64,000 nt of DNA, from contig CACHGA010000003.1 of assembly GCA_902579285.1 (NCBI GenBank), forward strand, positions 1 through 64,000. Reading direction: 5' to 3'. Both the position numbers and the translations under genes were made by a program. Source of the stretch: an uncultured Pelagibacteraceae bacterium. Lineage in GTDB: Bacteria; Pseudomonadota; Alphaproteobacteria; Pelagibacterales; Pelagibacteraceae. The notes beneath the pieces are model-generated. The model did not search any database and was not told the DNA's origin. It worked only from the letters and a program-made list of their open reading frames with translations. This document shows positions 1-10,839 of the stretch, piece after piece (the first letter of the stretch is position 1; every line of letters begins with the position of its first letter).

Positions 1-1
1 A

Positions 2-226
2 ATATTTAAAAAGGAAACAAAAGAAAATGGTGAATTGTTCGCTTCAATAAAACCAAAAGAAATTTCTAAATACTTTATAGAAAACTTTAAAGAAACAATT
101 CATCCTTCTCAGCTTGATTTAAAACAAGAAATAAACAAAGTTGGAAATTTTTCTCTTACTATAAATTTGCATTCTAATCTTGTAACTGAATTACATGTCA
201 CGGTTGAAAAAAAAGAGTTAAAATAA
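2..226 (+). CDS. rplI: 50S ribosomal protein L9, C-terminal part (truncated by window start)
   Basis: Open frame runs off the left edge; C-terminal sequence resembles the L9 C-terminal domain and lies directly upstream of dnaB, a common context. Confidence 0.75.
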   Translation: MFKKETKENGELFASIKPKEISKYFIENFKETIHPSQLDLKQEINKVGNFSLTINLHSNLVTELHVTVEKKELK

Positions 227-300
227 TATTCTATTTTTCTCCACAATGAGAAAAATAAGTTGATAACTTTTGCGTTTTAATTCTATCTCTTTGGTGTAAA

Positions 301-1743
301 TTGCAGCGGATGGAAGGCCTTAAATCTAATAATAGTAACATAGATGGAAATAAGTTGCTTCCATCTAATTTAGAGGCTGAGCAAGCCTTGATAGGTTCTA
401 TATTAGTCAATAACGATATTATTGATGAAGTTTCTACTATAATAAATCGAAATGAATTTTACGATCCTGTCCACTCTAAAATTTATAGCCTTATAGAAAA
501 TCTGCATAACAAAGGAATGATTGCAAATCCGATCACACTTAAAAATTCTTTACAGAAAGATGTGGGACTTTCTGATGTTGGTGGTACAGAGTATTTGGTT
601 AAATTAACAAGATTTTCGTCTTCAGTTAAACAGTCAATTGATTATGCAAAAGTTATTCACGAAAAATTTGTTAGAAGGGAATTGGTTAAAATTTCTCAAG
701 TTTTAAATGATGACTCTTTAGATGATGCTACAGAAAAATCAGGAGAAATAATTATTCAAGATACTGAAAAATCTTTATTTGATTTAGCAGAAAGAGGAAC
801 GTTTAGTCAATCTTTCCTAGAATTTGGCAAAGCCTTGGATCAAACAATTGAAATGGCAACCAATGCAATGAAAAATGATCAAGGCATTGTTGGTATACCA
901 ACTGGACTCACTGATTTAGATGAAAGACTTGGTGGTTTACACAAGTCTGATTTAGTAATAATAGCTGGACGACCATCAATGGGTAAAACGGCTTTGGCAA
1001 CTAATATAGCTTATTATGCTTCAAAAAAGTTATTAGATGAAAATAAAAAATCATCAGTTGCTTTTTTTTCTCTAGAAATGTCATCCGAGCAGCTTTCAAC
1101 TAGAATTTTATCAGAACAATCTAAAATTAAATCAAATGATATAAGAAGAGGTAAAGTTTCAGAGGAAGAATTTAATAGATTAATCGAAACCTCAAGAAGT
1201 ATTCATGAGCTACCTCTGTATATAGATGAAACACCCGCTATCACAATTGCAGCATTATCAAATAGAGCAAGGAGAATAAAAAGACTTAATGGTTTGGATT
1301 TGGTAGTTGTTGATTATATTCAATTAATGACTACTGGAAATAAAAGATTTGATGGAAGAGTTCAGGAGATATCTGAAATAACACAGGGGTTAAAAGCTCT
1401 TGCAAAAGAACTCGGGGTACCTGTGCTTGCTCTTTCCCAATTATCACGAGCAGTAGAACAGAGAGATGATAAAAAACCTCAACTTTCAGATTTAAGAGAG
1501 TCTGGATCAATAGAACAAGACGCGGATGTTGTAATGTTTGTATTCAGAGAGGAATATTATCTGATGAGTAAAGAGCCAAAAATGGGTACTATTGAACATG
1601 GAGAATGGCAATCTAAAATGAACGAAATTATAGGCCAAGCAGATATAATAATAGGCAAACAAAGACATGGTCCTACAGGTAACGTCAAGGTAGAGTTTGA
1701 GGGTATTTATACTAAATTTAAAGATGCCTCTAAAACTGGGTAA
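301..1743 (+). CDS. dnaB: Replicative DNA helicase DnaB
   Basis: LPSNLEAEQALIGSIL N-terminus, Walker A GRPSMGKTALATNIA, SLEMSSEQL, VVDYIQLM motifs; true start may be ATG at 310. Confidence 0.97.
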   Translation: MQRMEGLKSNNSNIDGNKLLPSNLEAEQALIGSILVNNDIIDEVSTIINRNEFYDPVHSKIYSLIENLHNKGMIANPITLKNSLQKDVGLSDVGGTEYLVKLTRFSSSVKQSIDYAKVIHEKFVRRELVKISQVLNDDSLDDATEKSGEIIIQDTEKSLFDLAERGTFSQSFLEFGKALDQTIEMATNAMKNDQGIVGIPTGLTDLDERLGGLHKSDLVIIAGRPSMGKTALATNIAYYASKKLLDENKKSSVAFFSLEMSSEQLSTRILSEQSKIKSNDIRRGKVSEEEFNRLIETSRSIHELPLYIDETPAITIAALSNRARRIKRLNGLDLVVVDYIQLMTTGNKRFDGRVQEISEITQGLKALAKELGVPVLALSQLSRAVEQRDDKKPQLSDLRESGSIEQDADVVMFVFREEYYLMSKEPKMGTIEHGEWQSKMNEIIGQADIIIGKQRHGPTGNVKVEFEGIYTKFKDASKTG

Positions 1744-1789
1744 AAATAATTAATTTAAAATTAACTATATTTAAGTTATATCTAAATAA

Positions 1790-4282
1790 GTGATCTTTTC
1801 AAAATTTTACAAAGATACTATTATTGAAAAACCTCGATTTACTTTTGTAATCTTGTTAATTATTTTATTAACGTTTGGCTATTTTGTAAAGTTTTTTCAA
1901 TTAGATGCTTCCTCTGATACCTTACTCCTAGAAAATGATCCAGATCTTAAATATTTAAGGGAAATAAACAAAAAATATGGTTCAAAAGATTTTTTAGTTT
2001 TAACCTATACACATTCCCCTGGTGAAGATTTAAATTTTAAGTCGGAAGGTACTATTAAAAATCTTAAACTTTTAAAAAATTCATTGGAAAATCTGGAATG
2101 GGTCGACAACGTTATTACAATTTTAGATGTTCCTCTGCTCAAAAATAATGACGATCCGTTAGCAGAAAGAATTAAAAATTTTAAAACTCTATCTAGTGAA
2201 GATGTTGATTTTGAGAGAGGCTTTGATGAAATTATTAATAGCCCAATATATAAAGAATTTGTAATAAGCAAAGATGGTAAAACAAGTGGAATTTTAGTTT
2301 ATATAAAACCTGATGAGAAATTATCTGAATTAGTTGAAACAAAAAATGATTTTCTAGAAAGAAAATCTAAAAAAGAATTTTCATCTGAGGAAAAAAATTC
2401 ATATAAAATTTTCCTTAAAGAATATGATGCCTATAAAAAGAAGTATAACAAAAAAAATCATAAGAATATAAATCAAATAAGAAAAATTATTTCAAATCAC
2501 CCATCTCCAGGAAAAATTGAAAAAACTTCTGGAGACTTATACCCCATAATTCATCTTGGTGGAATTCCTATGATTGCTGACGATATGATGACATTTATAA
2601 AAAATGATATTGTAGTATTTGGGATAGGAGTATTTTTATTTATCATCTGTACACTTTGGTTTGTCTTTAGAAGTTTAACCTGGGTATTTGTTCCTTTGCT
2701 AAGTTGTTTTTTTTCAGTTTTTATTATGGTTGGTTTTTTAGGTTTTGTTGGTTGGAAAGTTACAGTAATTTCCTCTAATTTTATTGCTCTTATGTTGATT
2801 TTAACAATGGCGATGAACATTCATATGAGTGTTAGGTATCTACAATTTAGAAAAGAAAATCCTAATGCTTCCAACAGTGAAGCACTTTTGTGGACATCAA
2901 GAAAAATGTTTTATCCTATACTTTATACTGTTTTAACAACTATATGTGCTTTTCTATCTTTAATATTTAGTGAGATAAAACCTATTATTGATTTTGGATG
3001 GATGATGACAGTCGGATTGTTGGTTTCAATGTTGGTAACTTTTACTTTATTGCCATCTATTTTAAATATTTTAAGTAATAACAATAAAAATTTTAAAGAT
3101 CAAAAAAGGTCCAAAATAACCTCTTTTTTAAGTAGAGTAGCTCAAAAAAATACCAAATTAATTTATGGGACATCTATTATAGTAATAATTACTAGCATCA
3201 TTGGTATTTCAAAACTTGAAGTAGAAAACAGCTTTATTAATTATTTTGACAAAAAAACTGAAATTTATAAGGGAATGAAGTTGATAGATGAAGAGTTAGG
3301 AGGAACCACTCCGCTGAATATAATTATTAAATTTCCAAAAAAAAGTGAAGAAGATGATTTAGATGATGATTGGGGAGAAGAAGATAAAGATGACTCTAAA
3401 TATTGGTTTACAAGGGACAAAATAGATAAAATTACATTAGTTCATGATTACCTAGAAAATATAGACTCTATTGGCAAAGTTATTTCTTTTGCTTCAATTG
3501 TTAGAGTTGCGGAAGATCTCACGGGTGGTAAAAAATTAGAAGGTTTAGAAATGGGTGTTCTTTATACAAAAATTCCCAACACAATAAAAAAAGAAATAAT
3601 TGATCCTTATATTTCTATTAAAAATAATGAAGCTAGAATTGGTCTAAGAGTTTTAGATTCAAAAGAGGATCTGAGAAGAAATGATTTAATAAAGAAAATA
3701 AATAATGATTTAGAAAAAAAACTTGGTTTAAATCGGGATGAATATAAATTAGCTGGAGTCCTTATTTTATTTAACAACTTGTTGCAAAGCCTATTTAAAT
3801 CGCAAATATTAACTTTGGGAGTGGTTATGGCAGGTATAACACTTATGTTTTTAATTCTTTTTAGAAATATAACTTTATCTCTTATAGGAGTCGTTCCAAA
3901 TTTTATGGCTGCATTTTTAATCTTAGGAATAATTGGTCTTCTTGGAATACCCCTGGATATGATGACGATTACTATTGCTGCAATTACAATTGGTATAGCA
4001 GTTGATAACAGTATTCATTATATTTACAGGTTTAAGGAAGAATTTAAAGAAATTAAAGACTATAATAAAACACTAGAAAAATGTCACGATACTGTTGGAG
4101 TGGCTATATTGAATACATCAATTACAATAGTGTTTGGTTTTTCAATATTAATATTATCTAATTTTATTCCCACAATATATTTTGGAGTTTTTACTGGAAT
4201 AGCTATGTTGCTTGCAATGATTTCAGTTTTAACTTTATTACCGAAACTAATACTCACGTTTAAGCCGTTCAAGAATGTTTGA
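1790..4282 (+). CDS. RND/MMPL-family predicted exporter
   Basis: 830 aa, two TM bundles separated by large soluble domains; DMMTITIAAITIGIAVDNSIHYIYRFKEE typical of RND/MMPL proteins. Confidence 0.85.
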   Translation: MIFSKFYKDTIIEKPRFTFVILLIILLTFGYFVKFFQLDASSDTLLLENDPDLKYLREINKKYGSKDFLVLTYTHSPGEDLNFKSEGTIKNLKLLKNSLENLEWVDNVITILDVPLLKNNDDPLAERIKNFKTLSSEDVDFERGFDEIINSPIYKEFVISKDGKTSGILVYIKPDEKLSELVETKNDFLERKSKKEFSSEEKNSYKIFLKEYDAYKKKYNKKNHKNINQIRKIISNHPSPGKIEKTSGDLYPIIHLGGIPMIADDMMTFIKNDIVVFGIGVFLFIICTLWFVFRSLTWVFVPLLSCFFSVFIMVGFLGFVGWKVTVISSNFIALMLILTMAMNIHMSVRYLQFRKENPNASNSEALLWTSRKMFYPILYTVLTTICAFLSLIFSEIKPIIDFGWMMTVGLLVSMLVTFTLLPSILNILSNNNKNFKDQKRSKITSFLSRVAQKNTKLIYGTSIIVIITSIIGISKLEVENSFINYFDKKTEIYKGMKLIDEELGGTTPLNIIIKFPKKSEEDDLDDDWGEEDKDDSKYWFTRDKIDKITLVHDYLENIDSIGKVISFASIVRVAEDLTGGKKLEGLEMGVLYTKIPNTIKKEIIDPYISIKNNEARIGLRVLDSKEDLRRNDLIKKINNDLEKKLGLNRDEYKLAGVLILFNNLLQSLFKSQILTLGVVMAGITLMFLILFRNITLSLIGVVPNFMAAFLILGIIGLLGIPLDMMTITIAAITIGIAVDNSIHYIYRFKEEFKEIKDYNKTLEKCHDTVGVAILNTSITIVFGFSILILSNFIPTIYFGVFTGIAMLLAMISVLTLLPKLILTFKPFKNV

Positions 4283-4823
4283 TAATATAATTACTTTTGT
4301 GACCGATAAAGTAGTTTTTTTTGATATTATTTTTTTAATTTTTATTATTTATTTTTCTATCCAGTGTTTTTCAAAAGGATTTTTTATGAGTCTAATTTCT
4401 TTTTTAAAATGGGTTTTGGCGTTAATTATAACAATAATATTAGTTCCCAGAATAGAGCCTTATATTTCAGATTATATTAAAAATAATTTTATATTAGAAA
4501 TTGGATTAGGATTGGCTGTTTATGTCATAACATTATTCATATTGATTCTTTTAGGTAAAGCTGTTGGGCGTCTATTTTCTTATACCGGCATGGGATCAGT
4601 TGATAAAGTCTTTGGTTTTTTCTTTGGTATTTTTAAGGGATATATTTTTGTTGTGTGTATCTTTTCAATCTTAAATTGGTTTTATTCGTATGAAAAATGG
4701 GGTATTAGTTTAAACAATTCTTACTTTTTTCCAATTACAGAAAAAGGTAGCCAAATTTTAATTGAAGAATTTCCTAGTAAAGATGATTTGGATGATACAA
4801 AAGAAGAGATTGAAAAGATTTAA
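4275..4823 (+). CDS. CvpA family protein
   Basis: Multi-TM small protein directly upstream of purF; CvpA-like pattern (FFDIIFLIFIIYFSIQCFSKGFFMSLISFLKWVLA). Confidence 0.8.
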   Translation: MFDNIITFVTDKVVFFDIIFLIFIIYFSIQCFSKGFFMSLISFLKWVLALIITIILVPRIEPYISDYIKNNFILEIGLGLAVYVITLFILILLGKAVGRLFSYTGMGSVDKVFGFFFGIFKGYIFVVCIFSILNWFYSYEKWGISLNNSYFFPITEKGSQILIEEFPSKDDLDDTKEEIEKI

Positions 4824-4826
4824 TTA

Positions 4827-6263
4827 ATGAAAAAACTTAAGGAAAAATGTGGTGTTTTTGGAATTCATGATATTGAAGATGCTTCTGCATTAACAGCATT
4901 AGGTCTTCATGCGTTACAACACAGAGGGCAAGAAGGTTGTGGAATAGTATCTTTTGATGGAAATAATTTTCACTCTGAAAAGAGACAAGGATTGGTTGGT
5001 GATAACTTTACAAATAAAGATGTTCTAAAAAAACTTCCTGGTAAATTCGCTTTAGGGCATAATCGATATTCTACATCAGGTGAAACTTCTTTAAGAAATA
5101 TTCAACCTTTCTTTGCAGATCTTCATGGTGGAGGAATAGCGATTGCTCATAATGGAAATTTGACAAATGCTCTTCGTCTTAGAGAAGACTTGGTTAAAGA
5201 TGGTGCAATTTTCAGAACAACTAGTGATACAGAAACTATTGTTCAACTAATCGCTAAATCAAAAAGGTTAAAAATTACAGATAAAATAATTGATGCACTT
5301 TTCCAAATTCAGGGTGGATATGCACTTACAATGATAACTAATAAAAAACTAATCGGTGTGCGCGACCCACTAGGTATAAGACCTCTTGTTTTAGGAAAAA
5401 TAAAAAAAACATATGTTTTGGCGTCAGAAACATGTGCTTTAGATATTATTGGAGCTAGATTTATTAGGGAAATTGAAAATGGCGAAATTGTAATTGTGGA
5501 GGATAACAATATTCAGAGCCTTAAACCGTTTCCAAAAAAGAAAAGTCGACCTTGTGTATTTGAATATATTTATTTTGCAAGGCCAGACAGTCTATTAAAT
5601 GGAAAAAGTGCATATGAATATAGAAAAAATTTAGGTTACGCATTGGCTAAGGAGTCTGAAAATGTTGGTGATATAGTTGTACCAGTTCCTGATTCTGGAG
5701 TTCCAGCCGCATTAGGATATGCTCAACACAAAAAAATGAATTTTGAAGTTGGGTTAATAAGAAATCATTACGTTGGAAGAACATTTATTGAGCCTACACA
5801 AAGTATTAGAAGTCTTGGGGTAAAACTCAAACTTAGTGCAAATATGTCTTCAATTAAAAATAAATCAATAGTATTAATTGATGATTCCTTGGTAAGAGGT
5901 ACCACATGTTACAAAATTGTTAAGATGCTTTATGAGTCTGGTGCTAAAGAAGTTCATGTAAAAATTGCTTGTCCCGAAATAAAATATCCAGATTTTTATG
6001 GAATAGATATGCCATCAAAAAAAGAACTATTAGCGGCTAATAAAAATTTAAAAGAAATGAGAAAATTTATTGGAGCTGACACATTGAGTTTTTTAAGTAT
6101 GGAGGGTCTCTATGAAGCTCTTTGTTCAGAAAAAAGAAATAATTTGTACCCTCAATTTTCTGATCACTACTTTACTGGTGAATATCCAATTAAAAGAGTT
6201 GATCAAAATGAAAATAAAATAGTGAGTCAATTATCTTTTTTAAGCGGTAAGTCATCTAATTAA
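4827..6263 (+). CDS. purF: Amidophosphoribosyltransferase
   Basis: CGVFGIH N-terminal nucleophile region, LQHRGQEGCGI, IVLIDDSLVRGTT PRPP loop. Confidence 0.97.
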   Translation: MKKLKEKCGVFGIHDIEDASALTALGLHALQHRGQEGCGIVSFDGNNFHSEKRQGLVGDNFTNKDVLKKLPGKFALGHNRYSTSGETSLRNIQPFFADLHGGGIAIAHNGNLTNALRLREDLVKDGAIFRTTSDTETIVQLIAKSKRLKITDKIIDALFQIQGGYALTMITNKKLIGVRDPLGIRPLVLGKIKKTYVLASETCALDIIGARFIREIENGEIVIVEDNNIQSLKPFPKKKSRPCVFEYIYFARPDSLLNGKSAYEYRKNLGYALAKESENVGDIVVPVPDSGVPAALGYAQHKKMNFEVGLIRNHYVGRTFIEPTQSIRSLGVKLKLSANMSSIKNKSIVLIDDSLVRGTTCYKIVKMLYESGAKEVHVKIACPEIKYPDFYGIDMPSKKELLAANKNLKEMRKFIGADTLSFLSMEGLYEALCSEKRNNLYPQFSDHYFTGEYPIKRVDQNENKIVSQLSFLSGKSSN

Positions 6264-7602
6264 AGATTAAAATTCTAAGTTTGTTGTCTATTGTATAAAT
6301 CATTTGATCTACAATTACGGGACTTGAATAAAAACCTGATTTAGAAGCTTTTGTATAATTTAATAATTTACCAGTTTTATAATCTATGAATAAGAAGTAA
6401 CCTTTCGTTGTGGTTGCTAAAATTTGATCAGATACCAATAATATAGAAATTATATCACCAACTTTATTTCTTTTTAGTTTACTTTTTCCTTTATACAAAC
6501 TTTTTGACCAATTTACTTTTCCAGTTGAATTATTAATATTGATAATAAAACCCTCTTCAGATGCTATAAATACAAATTGATCAGTGACTATGGGTCTTAG
6601 ATTAGTTGAGAAAGGCAATTCCCAGTTAATTATACCATTATAAGCGTTTATAGAGTAAGTAGATACTGAACTACTAAAATAAATTTTATCGTTTTTATTT
6701 ACTAATGGTGAAGAATAAAATAATTCTGAACCTGAAAAATTTTTAGGAAAAATGTTCGAAAGCCAATTAATATTATTGGAAGAATAGTTAATAGAATACA
6801 GTTCTCCATTAGATGTAATAAAAAACATATTGTTACTTTTAATATCCAGACTAATGTTAGTTTTGTATTTAGTTTTAAGGAAAGAAGGAAAAGTTTCTAG
6901 GCCTAAAATTTGATCACCATTAATTTCACTGATTACGTAAAGCTTGTTGTCTTGGTTTAAAATAAATATTTTATTGTTATGGATTTTAATATTAGAATTA
7001 AACGCTACACCATAGTTTTTGGCCCAATTAATTTGAGATGTTTGAATGTTTACACTATAAATATAACCAAGATTATCTGAAACAATTAAATTATTTTTTA
7101 ATAATTTAAATTTTATTTTGATTGGATAATTTTTGTATCTTTTTTTATAAAAATTAAATTTCCATAAAAGCTTTTTATCATTTGTAGAATAATTATATAT
7201 ATTTCCTGAGTAGTCTGAAAAAAAAATTTTATTATTAACTACCAAAGGCTCGAAAAAGACATTTGATAAATTAAATTTATTTTTACCAATCTTTTTGCTT
7301 TTAAAAATAACGTTTTTTTGATTGCTATAAGACAGATTTGGAATAAAATTATTCGAGTTAAGACCATTTTCACTCCAGTCTTCAGTTAATATAGTATTAC
7401 CGAGTTTTGCTAAAACAGTTCCAGAAATTTCTTTGTCAAATTTTTTTTGTGGAGAAAAAACTAATGTTGAATTTTTTTTTTCAAGTTCTTTTTCAAATTC
7501 TTCAATTTTACTTTCAAAAAAACCTCCTTTATTTTGAAAAGAACAGTTGTTTAAAAAAAATAAAAAAAATAAGTAGAAACTTAGACTTAAAATTTTAATC
7601 AT
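6256..7602 (-). CDS. bamB: PQQ-like beta-propeller lipoprotein, BamB-like outer membrane assembly factor
   Basis: Lipoprotein signal (FFLNNCSF) and repeated W-containing propeller repeats; next to a YfgM-like protein. Confidence 0.7.
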   Translation of the reverse strand: MIKILSLSFYLFFLFFLNNCSFQNKGGFFESKIEEFEKELEKKNSTLVFSPQKKFDKEISGTVLAKLGNTILTEDWSENGLNSNNFIPNLSYSNQKNVIFKSKKIGKNKFNLSNVFFEPLVVNNKIFFSDYSGNIYNYSTNDKKLLWKFNFYKKRYKNYPIKIKFKLLKNNLIVSDNLGYIYSVNIQTSQINWAKNYGVAFNSNIKIHNNKIFILNQDNKLYVISEINGDQILGLETFPSFLKTKYKTNISLDIKSNNMFFITSNGELYSINYSSNNINWLSNIFPKNFSGSELFYSSPLVNKNDKIYFSSSVSTYSINAYNGIINWELPFSTNLRPIVTDQFVFIASEEGFIININNSTGKVNWSKSLYKGKSKLKRNKVGDIISILLVSDQILATTTKGYFLFIDYKTGKLLNYTKASKSGFYSSPVIVDQMIYTIDNKLRILIFN

Positions 7603-8224
7603 TTTTTATTATTTTTAATTTTCTATTAATTGCGGATAAATCAATGTTTTGATCATCTAAGTTTAAAATATCAGAATAATATTGTTTTGCCTTGATATAT
7701 TCCTTTTTATTAAAATAATAATCTCCAAGTAATTTTAATGATTTATACTTCCAAACAGAATTGGAATTTAAAATAGGGTTTAGAATTTCAAGAAGGTCAT
7801 TTTCATCAGCACTGTCTGAAATATAAATGGCTTTCTTGAGTTTTAAAAGATTTAAATCATCTTTTTCTAAACTATTTATTGATATAATTTGATCAAAGTA
7901 TTTTAAAACGTTTTCTCTATTTTCATTTAAATTTCTGTCGATAATTAAAAATAGCGATAACGGAGAGTAAACTTCATCATTTGTTGATATTATATTTTTT
8001 AAAATCTCTAGAGATTTTTCGTTTTCGTTTTTGCTTAAAAATACTTTTGCGCTAATAAAATCTTCTGAATTTTTATCTCTATCTTTTTTTTTTGTATTAT
8101 CTGCCCACCAAAAATATATAAGCGATAAAAATATCGCCCCAGCGAGTAATGATAATTTTTTTTTATTATTTAAAATATAATTTTTGAATGATTTATTTTC
8201 AATATTTTCCATTAAATTTTTCAA
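7595..8224 (-). CDS. TPR-like membrane-anchored protein (YfgM-like)
   Basis: One N-terminal TM segment followed by helical repeats; precedes the BamB-like gene. Confidence 0.6.
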   Translation of the reverse strand: MKNLMENIENKSFKNYILNNKKKLSLLAGAIFLSLIYFWWADNTKKKDRDKNSEDFISAKVFLSKNENEKSLEILKNIISTNDEVYSPLSLFLIIDRNLNENRENVLKYFDQIISINSLEKDDLNLLKLKKAIYISDSADENDLLEILNPILNSNSVWKYKSLKLLGDYYFNKKEYIKAKQYYSDILNLDDQNIDLSAINRKLKIIKND

Positions 8225-8997
8225 ATAAAGCTATTTTTACGTGACGGAAACTTTTGACTTATTACATCAGTTTTAAATTTAGCAAAAGTTTTATTTAGTA
8301 TTTGTTTTAGGTTTATATATTTTTTAACAAATTTGGGTTTAAAACCACTAATACCGATAAGATCATCAGTGACTAGGATTTGACCATTACAAAATTTAGA
8401 GGAGCCAATTCCAATAGTTGGTATTTTTGTAATATTTGTTATTTTTTTTGAAGTTTTTTCAGCTATACATTCCAAAACTAATGAAAATGCACCTGCTCTT
8501 TCAATCTCCAATGATTCTTTGATTAACCTCTTTTCTTCTATTTTTTTTAGTCCTTGTGGCTTAAATTTTTTTTTGTTTTGTGGAGTAAAACCTATGTGGC
8601 CCATTATAGGATAACCTAATTCTACAAGTTTTTTTATAATTTTAAAATTTTTTCCATTGCTCTCTAATTTTACAGCATCGCATTTTGTTCTCTTAAAAAC
8701 TTCGCTGACATTTTTTTTTGCGACTTCTAAATTTTTATAAGTATTAATTGGCATATCTACAACAACTGTACTTTTTTTTGCTCCTTTTCTGACTGCTATG
8801 GAGTGATTAATAATTGTATTTAATGAAATAGATTTTGTATCTTTCATGCCATAAAATGCTGTAGCCATGGAGTCACCAACTAAAATCATATCACAGTGAT
8901 TATCAAGTAATTTTGCGATGGGTTTTGAGTACGCTGTTAAACAAACTAATTTTTTATTTAATTTAAAATTTTTTATTCTGCTTAATTTTTTACGCAT
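8221..8997 (-). CDS. panB: 3-methyl-2-oxobutanoate hydroxymethyltransferase
   Basis: LTAYSKPIAKLLD, MILVGDSMA, VVVDMP, VKLE, GHIGFTPQ, IGIGSSKFCNGQILVTDD motifs. Confidence 0.95.
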   Translation of the reverse strand: MRKKLSRIKNFKLNKKLVCLTAYSKPIAKLLDNHCDMILVGDSMATAFYGMKDTKSISLNTIINHSIAVRKGAKKSTVVVDMPINTYKNLEVAKKNVSEVFKRTKCDAVKLESNGKNFKIIKKLVELGYPIMGHIGFTPQNKKKFKPQGLKKIEEKRLIKESLEIERAGAFSLVLECIAEKTSKKITNITKIPTIGIGSSKFCNGQILVTDDLIGISGFKPKFVKKYINLKQILNKTFAKFKTDVISQKFPSRKNSFI

Positions 8998-9009
8998 TTT
9001 AGCTATTTA

Positions 9010-9438
9010 TTACTTAGGTTCTAGGTTCTCGAGTTTCTCTTTGAGTTCAGCTTCCTTTTGACAAAAATTACTACAAACTTCTTTGAGATTATTAATTAAT
9101 TCTATAGATTTTTTGTAATCTGATTTTTTAATATTTAATTTAGCAAGCAAATAAAGTGCCTCCTCATTTTTAGGATTTAACATAATAACAGTTTTTAAAT
9201 TTTGTTCCTCCATAAAATCATTCTTTTGAGCATTAAAAATTTTTGCTAGATATAAATAAGATAATTCACTTTTGGGGTTAAAAACTATATCTTTTTCAAA
9301 TTTATATTTAGATTGAGAAAATTTTTTTTCATTAAATAATCTTTCGCCTTCCAAAAAGTAGCTATTCTTAGCAGAGATACTTGTGTATAGGAGTGTGCTA
9401 ATAAAAAAAACAGTTATAAAGATTTTAGCAATGTTCAT
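9010..9438 (-). CDS. TPR-repeat exported protein
   Basis: N-terminal signal-like helix plus TPR-type repeats. Confidence 0.5.
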   Translation of the reverse strand: MNIAKIFITVFFISTLLYTSISAKNSYFLEGERLFNEKKFSQSKYKFEKDIVFNPKSELSYLYLAKIFNAQKNDFMEEQNLKTVIMLNPKNEEALYLLAKLNIKKSDYKKSIELINNLKEVCSNFCQKEAELKEKLENLEPK

Positions 9439-9450
9439 TTTGTAATAATA

Positions 9451-10038
9451 TTATGTATTTAATCTATTACAATGAATATATGTCTCTCTTGAGTTATCAC
9501 GGCTAGAATTAGGCTTAAAAAAACGGATATTTTTAAAGGTTTCTTTTGCATAAATTTTAATTGCTTCAAAATCCTCTCCCGTAAATAATTTACTTACTAC
9601 AACACCATTTTTATCTAGTACCTTTTTAGAAAATTCAAGAATTGATAAGCATAATTCATTTGTTTTTATAGCATCTAAACTTTTATTGCCTGAGGTATTT
9701 GGTGCCATATCAGACAATATTACGTTTATTTTAGAATTAAAAAATTTTAATATATCATTTTTTGATCTCTCTTCTAAAAAATCACCCTCAATAATTCTTG
9801 TACCTTCAATTTGGATAAGTTTTTTTTTATCTATCCCTAAAATTTTACCATTTTTAATTGTTTTTTTTGCCACTTGTAACCACCCCCCGGGGAATGAACC
9901 GACATCTAATAATTTGATTTCTTTTTTTAAAAATTTAAATTTTTGATTTAATTCAATCAATTTAAAAGCAGATCTTGATCTATAACCCTGTTCTTTTGCT
10001 TTTTTAAAGTAATGATCTTGATAACTTTTGTTATCCAT
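9451..10038 (-). CDS. rlmE: 23S rRNA (uridine-2'-O-)-methyltransferase RlmE/FtsJ
   Basis: YRSRSAFKLIELNQKF, LLDVGSFPGGWLQVA, ILSDMAPNTSG motifs. Confidence 0.93.
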   Translation of the reverse strand: MDNKSYQDHYFKKAKEQGYRSRSAFKLIELNQKFKFLKKEIKLLDVGSFPGGWLQVAKKTIKNGKILGIDKKKLIQIEGTRIIEGDFLEERSKNDILKFFNSKINVILSDMAPNTSGNKSLDAIKTNELCLSILEFSKKVLDKNGVVVSKLFTGEDFEAIKIYAKETFKNIRFFKPNSSRDNSRETYIHCNRLNT

Positions 10039-10047
10039 TAAATTTTA

Positions 10048-10839
10048 TTATAAAATATCTCTTTGATCTTCATCTAATTCTTCATTCTGTGAATTTTTTA
10101 GTTTAGATCTATAGTTTAAAATACTAACTGGTATTAATGAAAGATAAATTAAACAACATAATGTTAAAGTTTCATAAGTAAATTGTGTGATAGATACAAA
10201 AAATAATGCAAATCCTAATAGTAAAAATAATGTTGTTTGCCTTTGAACGACTATCTTTTTAAATGAAAATGTTGGCACTTTGCTAATCAAAAGAACAGAC
10301 GATAAAATAACTAGATACGGACTAAAATTTGAAATTTTATAAAAATCACTGAATATTGATAAATCATACATTATTGGAAATAAAATCAAGCATCCGCCTG
10401 CAGGGGACGGTATGCCTTGAAAAAAATTCATTTTCCATTCCTCATTATTATCAAATTTTGTTAAATTAAATCTGGCTAATCTCAATACACAACAAACTGA
10501 AAATAATAAAACTATAAGCCAACCAATTCTTCCGAGTTCATTAAGTTCCCAAAAATAAACAATGAATACCGGTGCGATTCCAAAACTTACAAAATCTGTT
10601 AGAGAGTCAAGTTCCTTTCCAAAATCAGAAGTTCCTTTGATCATTCTAGCAACTCTTCCATCTAAACCATCTAAAATTGCTGCAACTATTACAAAAAGAA
10701 CTGCAAAACCAAAGTTACCATCCATTGCAAGTTTAATGGATGTGATACCTAAACAAACACCAATAAGTGTTAAGACACTAGGCAGAATATATCTAGACTT
10801 ATTAACTGATACGACTTTAAATTTATTTTTTTTTTGCAT
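10048..10839 (-). CDS. pssA: CDP-diacylglycerol--serine O-phosphatidyltransferase
   Basis: CDP-alcohol phosphatidyltransferase motif DGLDGRVARMIKGTSDFGKELDSLTDFVSFGIAP. Confidence 0.93.
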   Translation of the reverse strand: MQKKNKFKVVSVNKSRYILPSVLTLIGVCLGITSIKLAMDGNFGFAVLFVIVAAILDGLDGRVARMIKGTSDFGKELDSLTDFVSFGIAPVFIVYFWELNELGRIGWLIVLLFSVCCVLRLARFNLTKFDNNEEWKMNFFQGIPSPAGGCLILFPIMYDLSIFSDFYKISNFSPYLVILSSVLLISKVPTFSFKKIVVQRQTTLFLLLGFALFFVSITQFTYETLTLCCLIYLSLIPVSILNYRSKLKNSQNEELDEDQRDIL

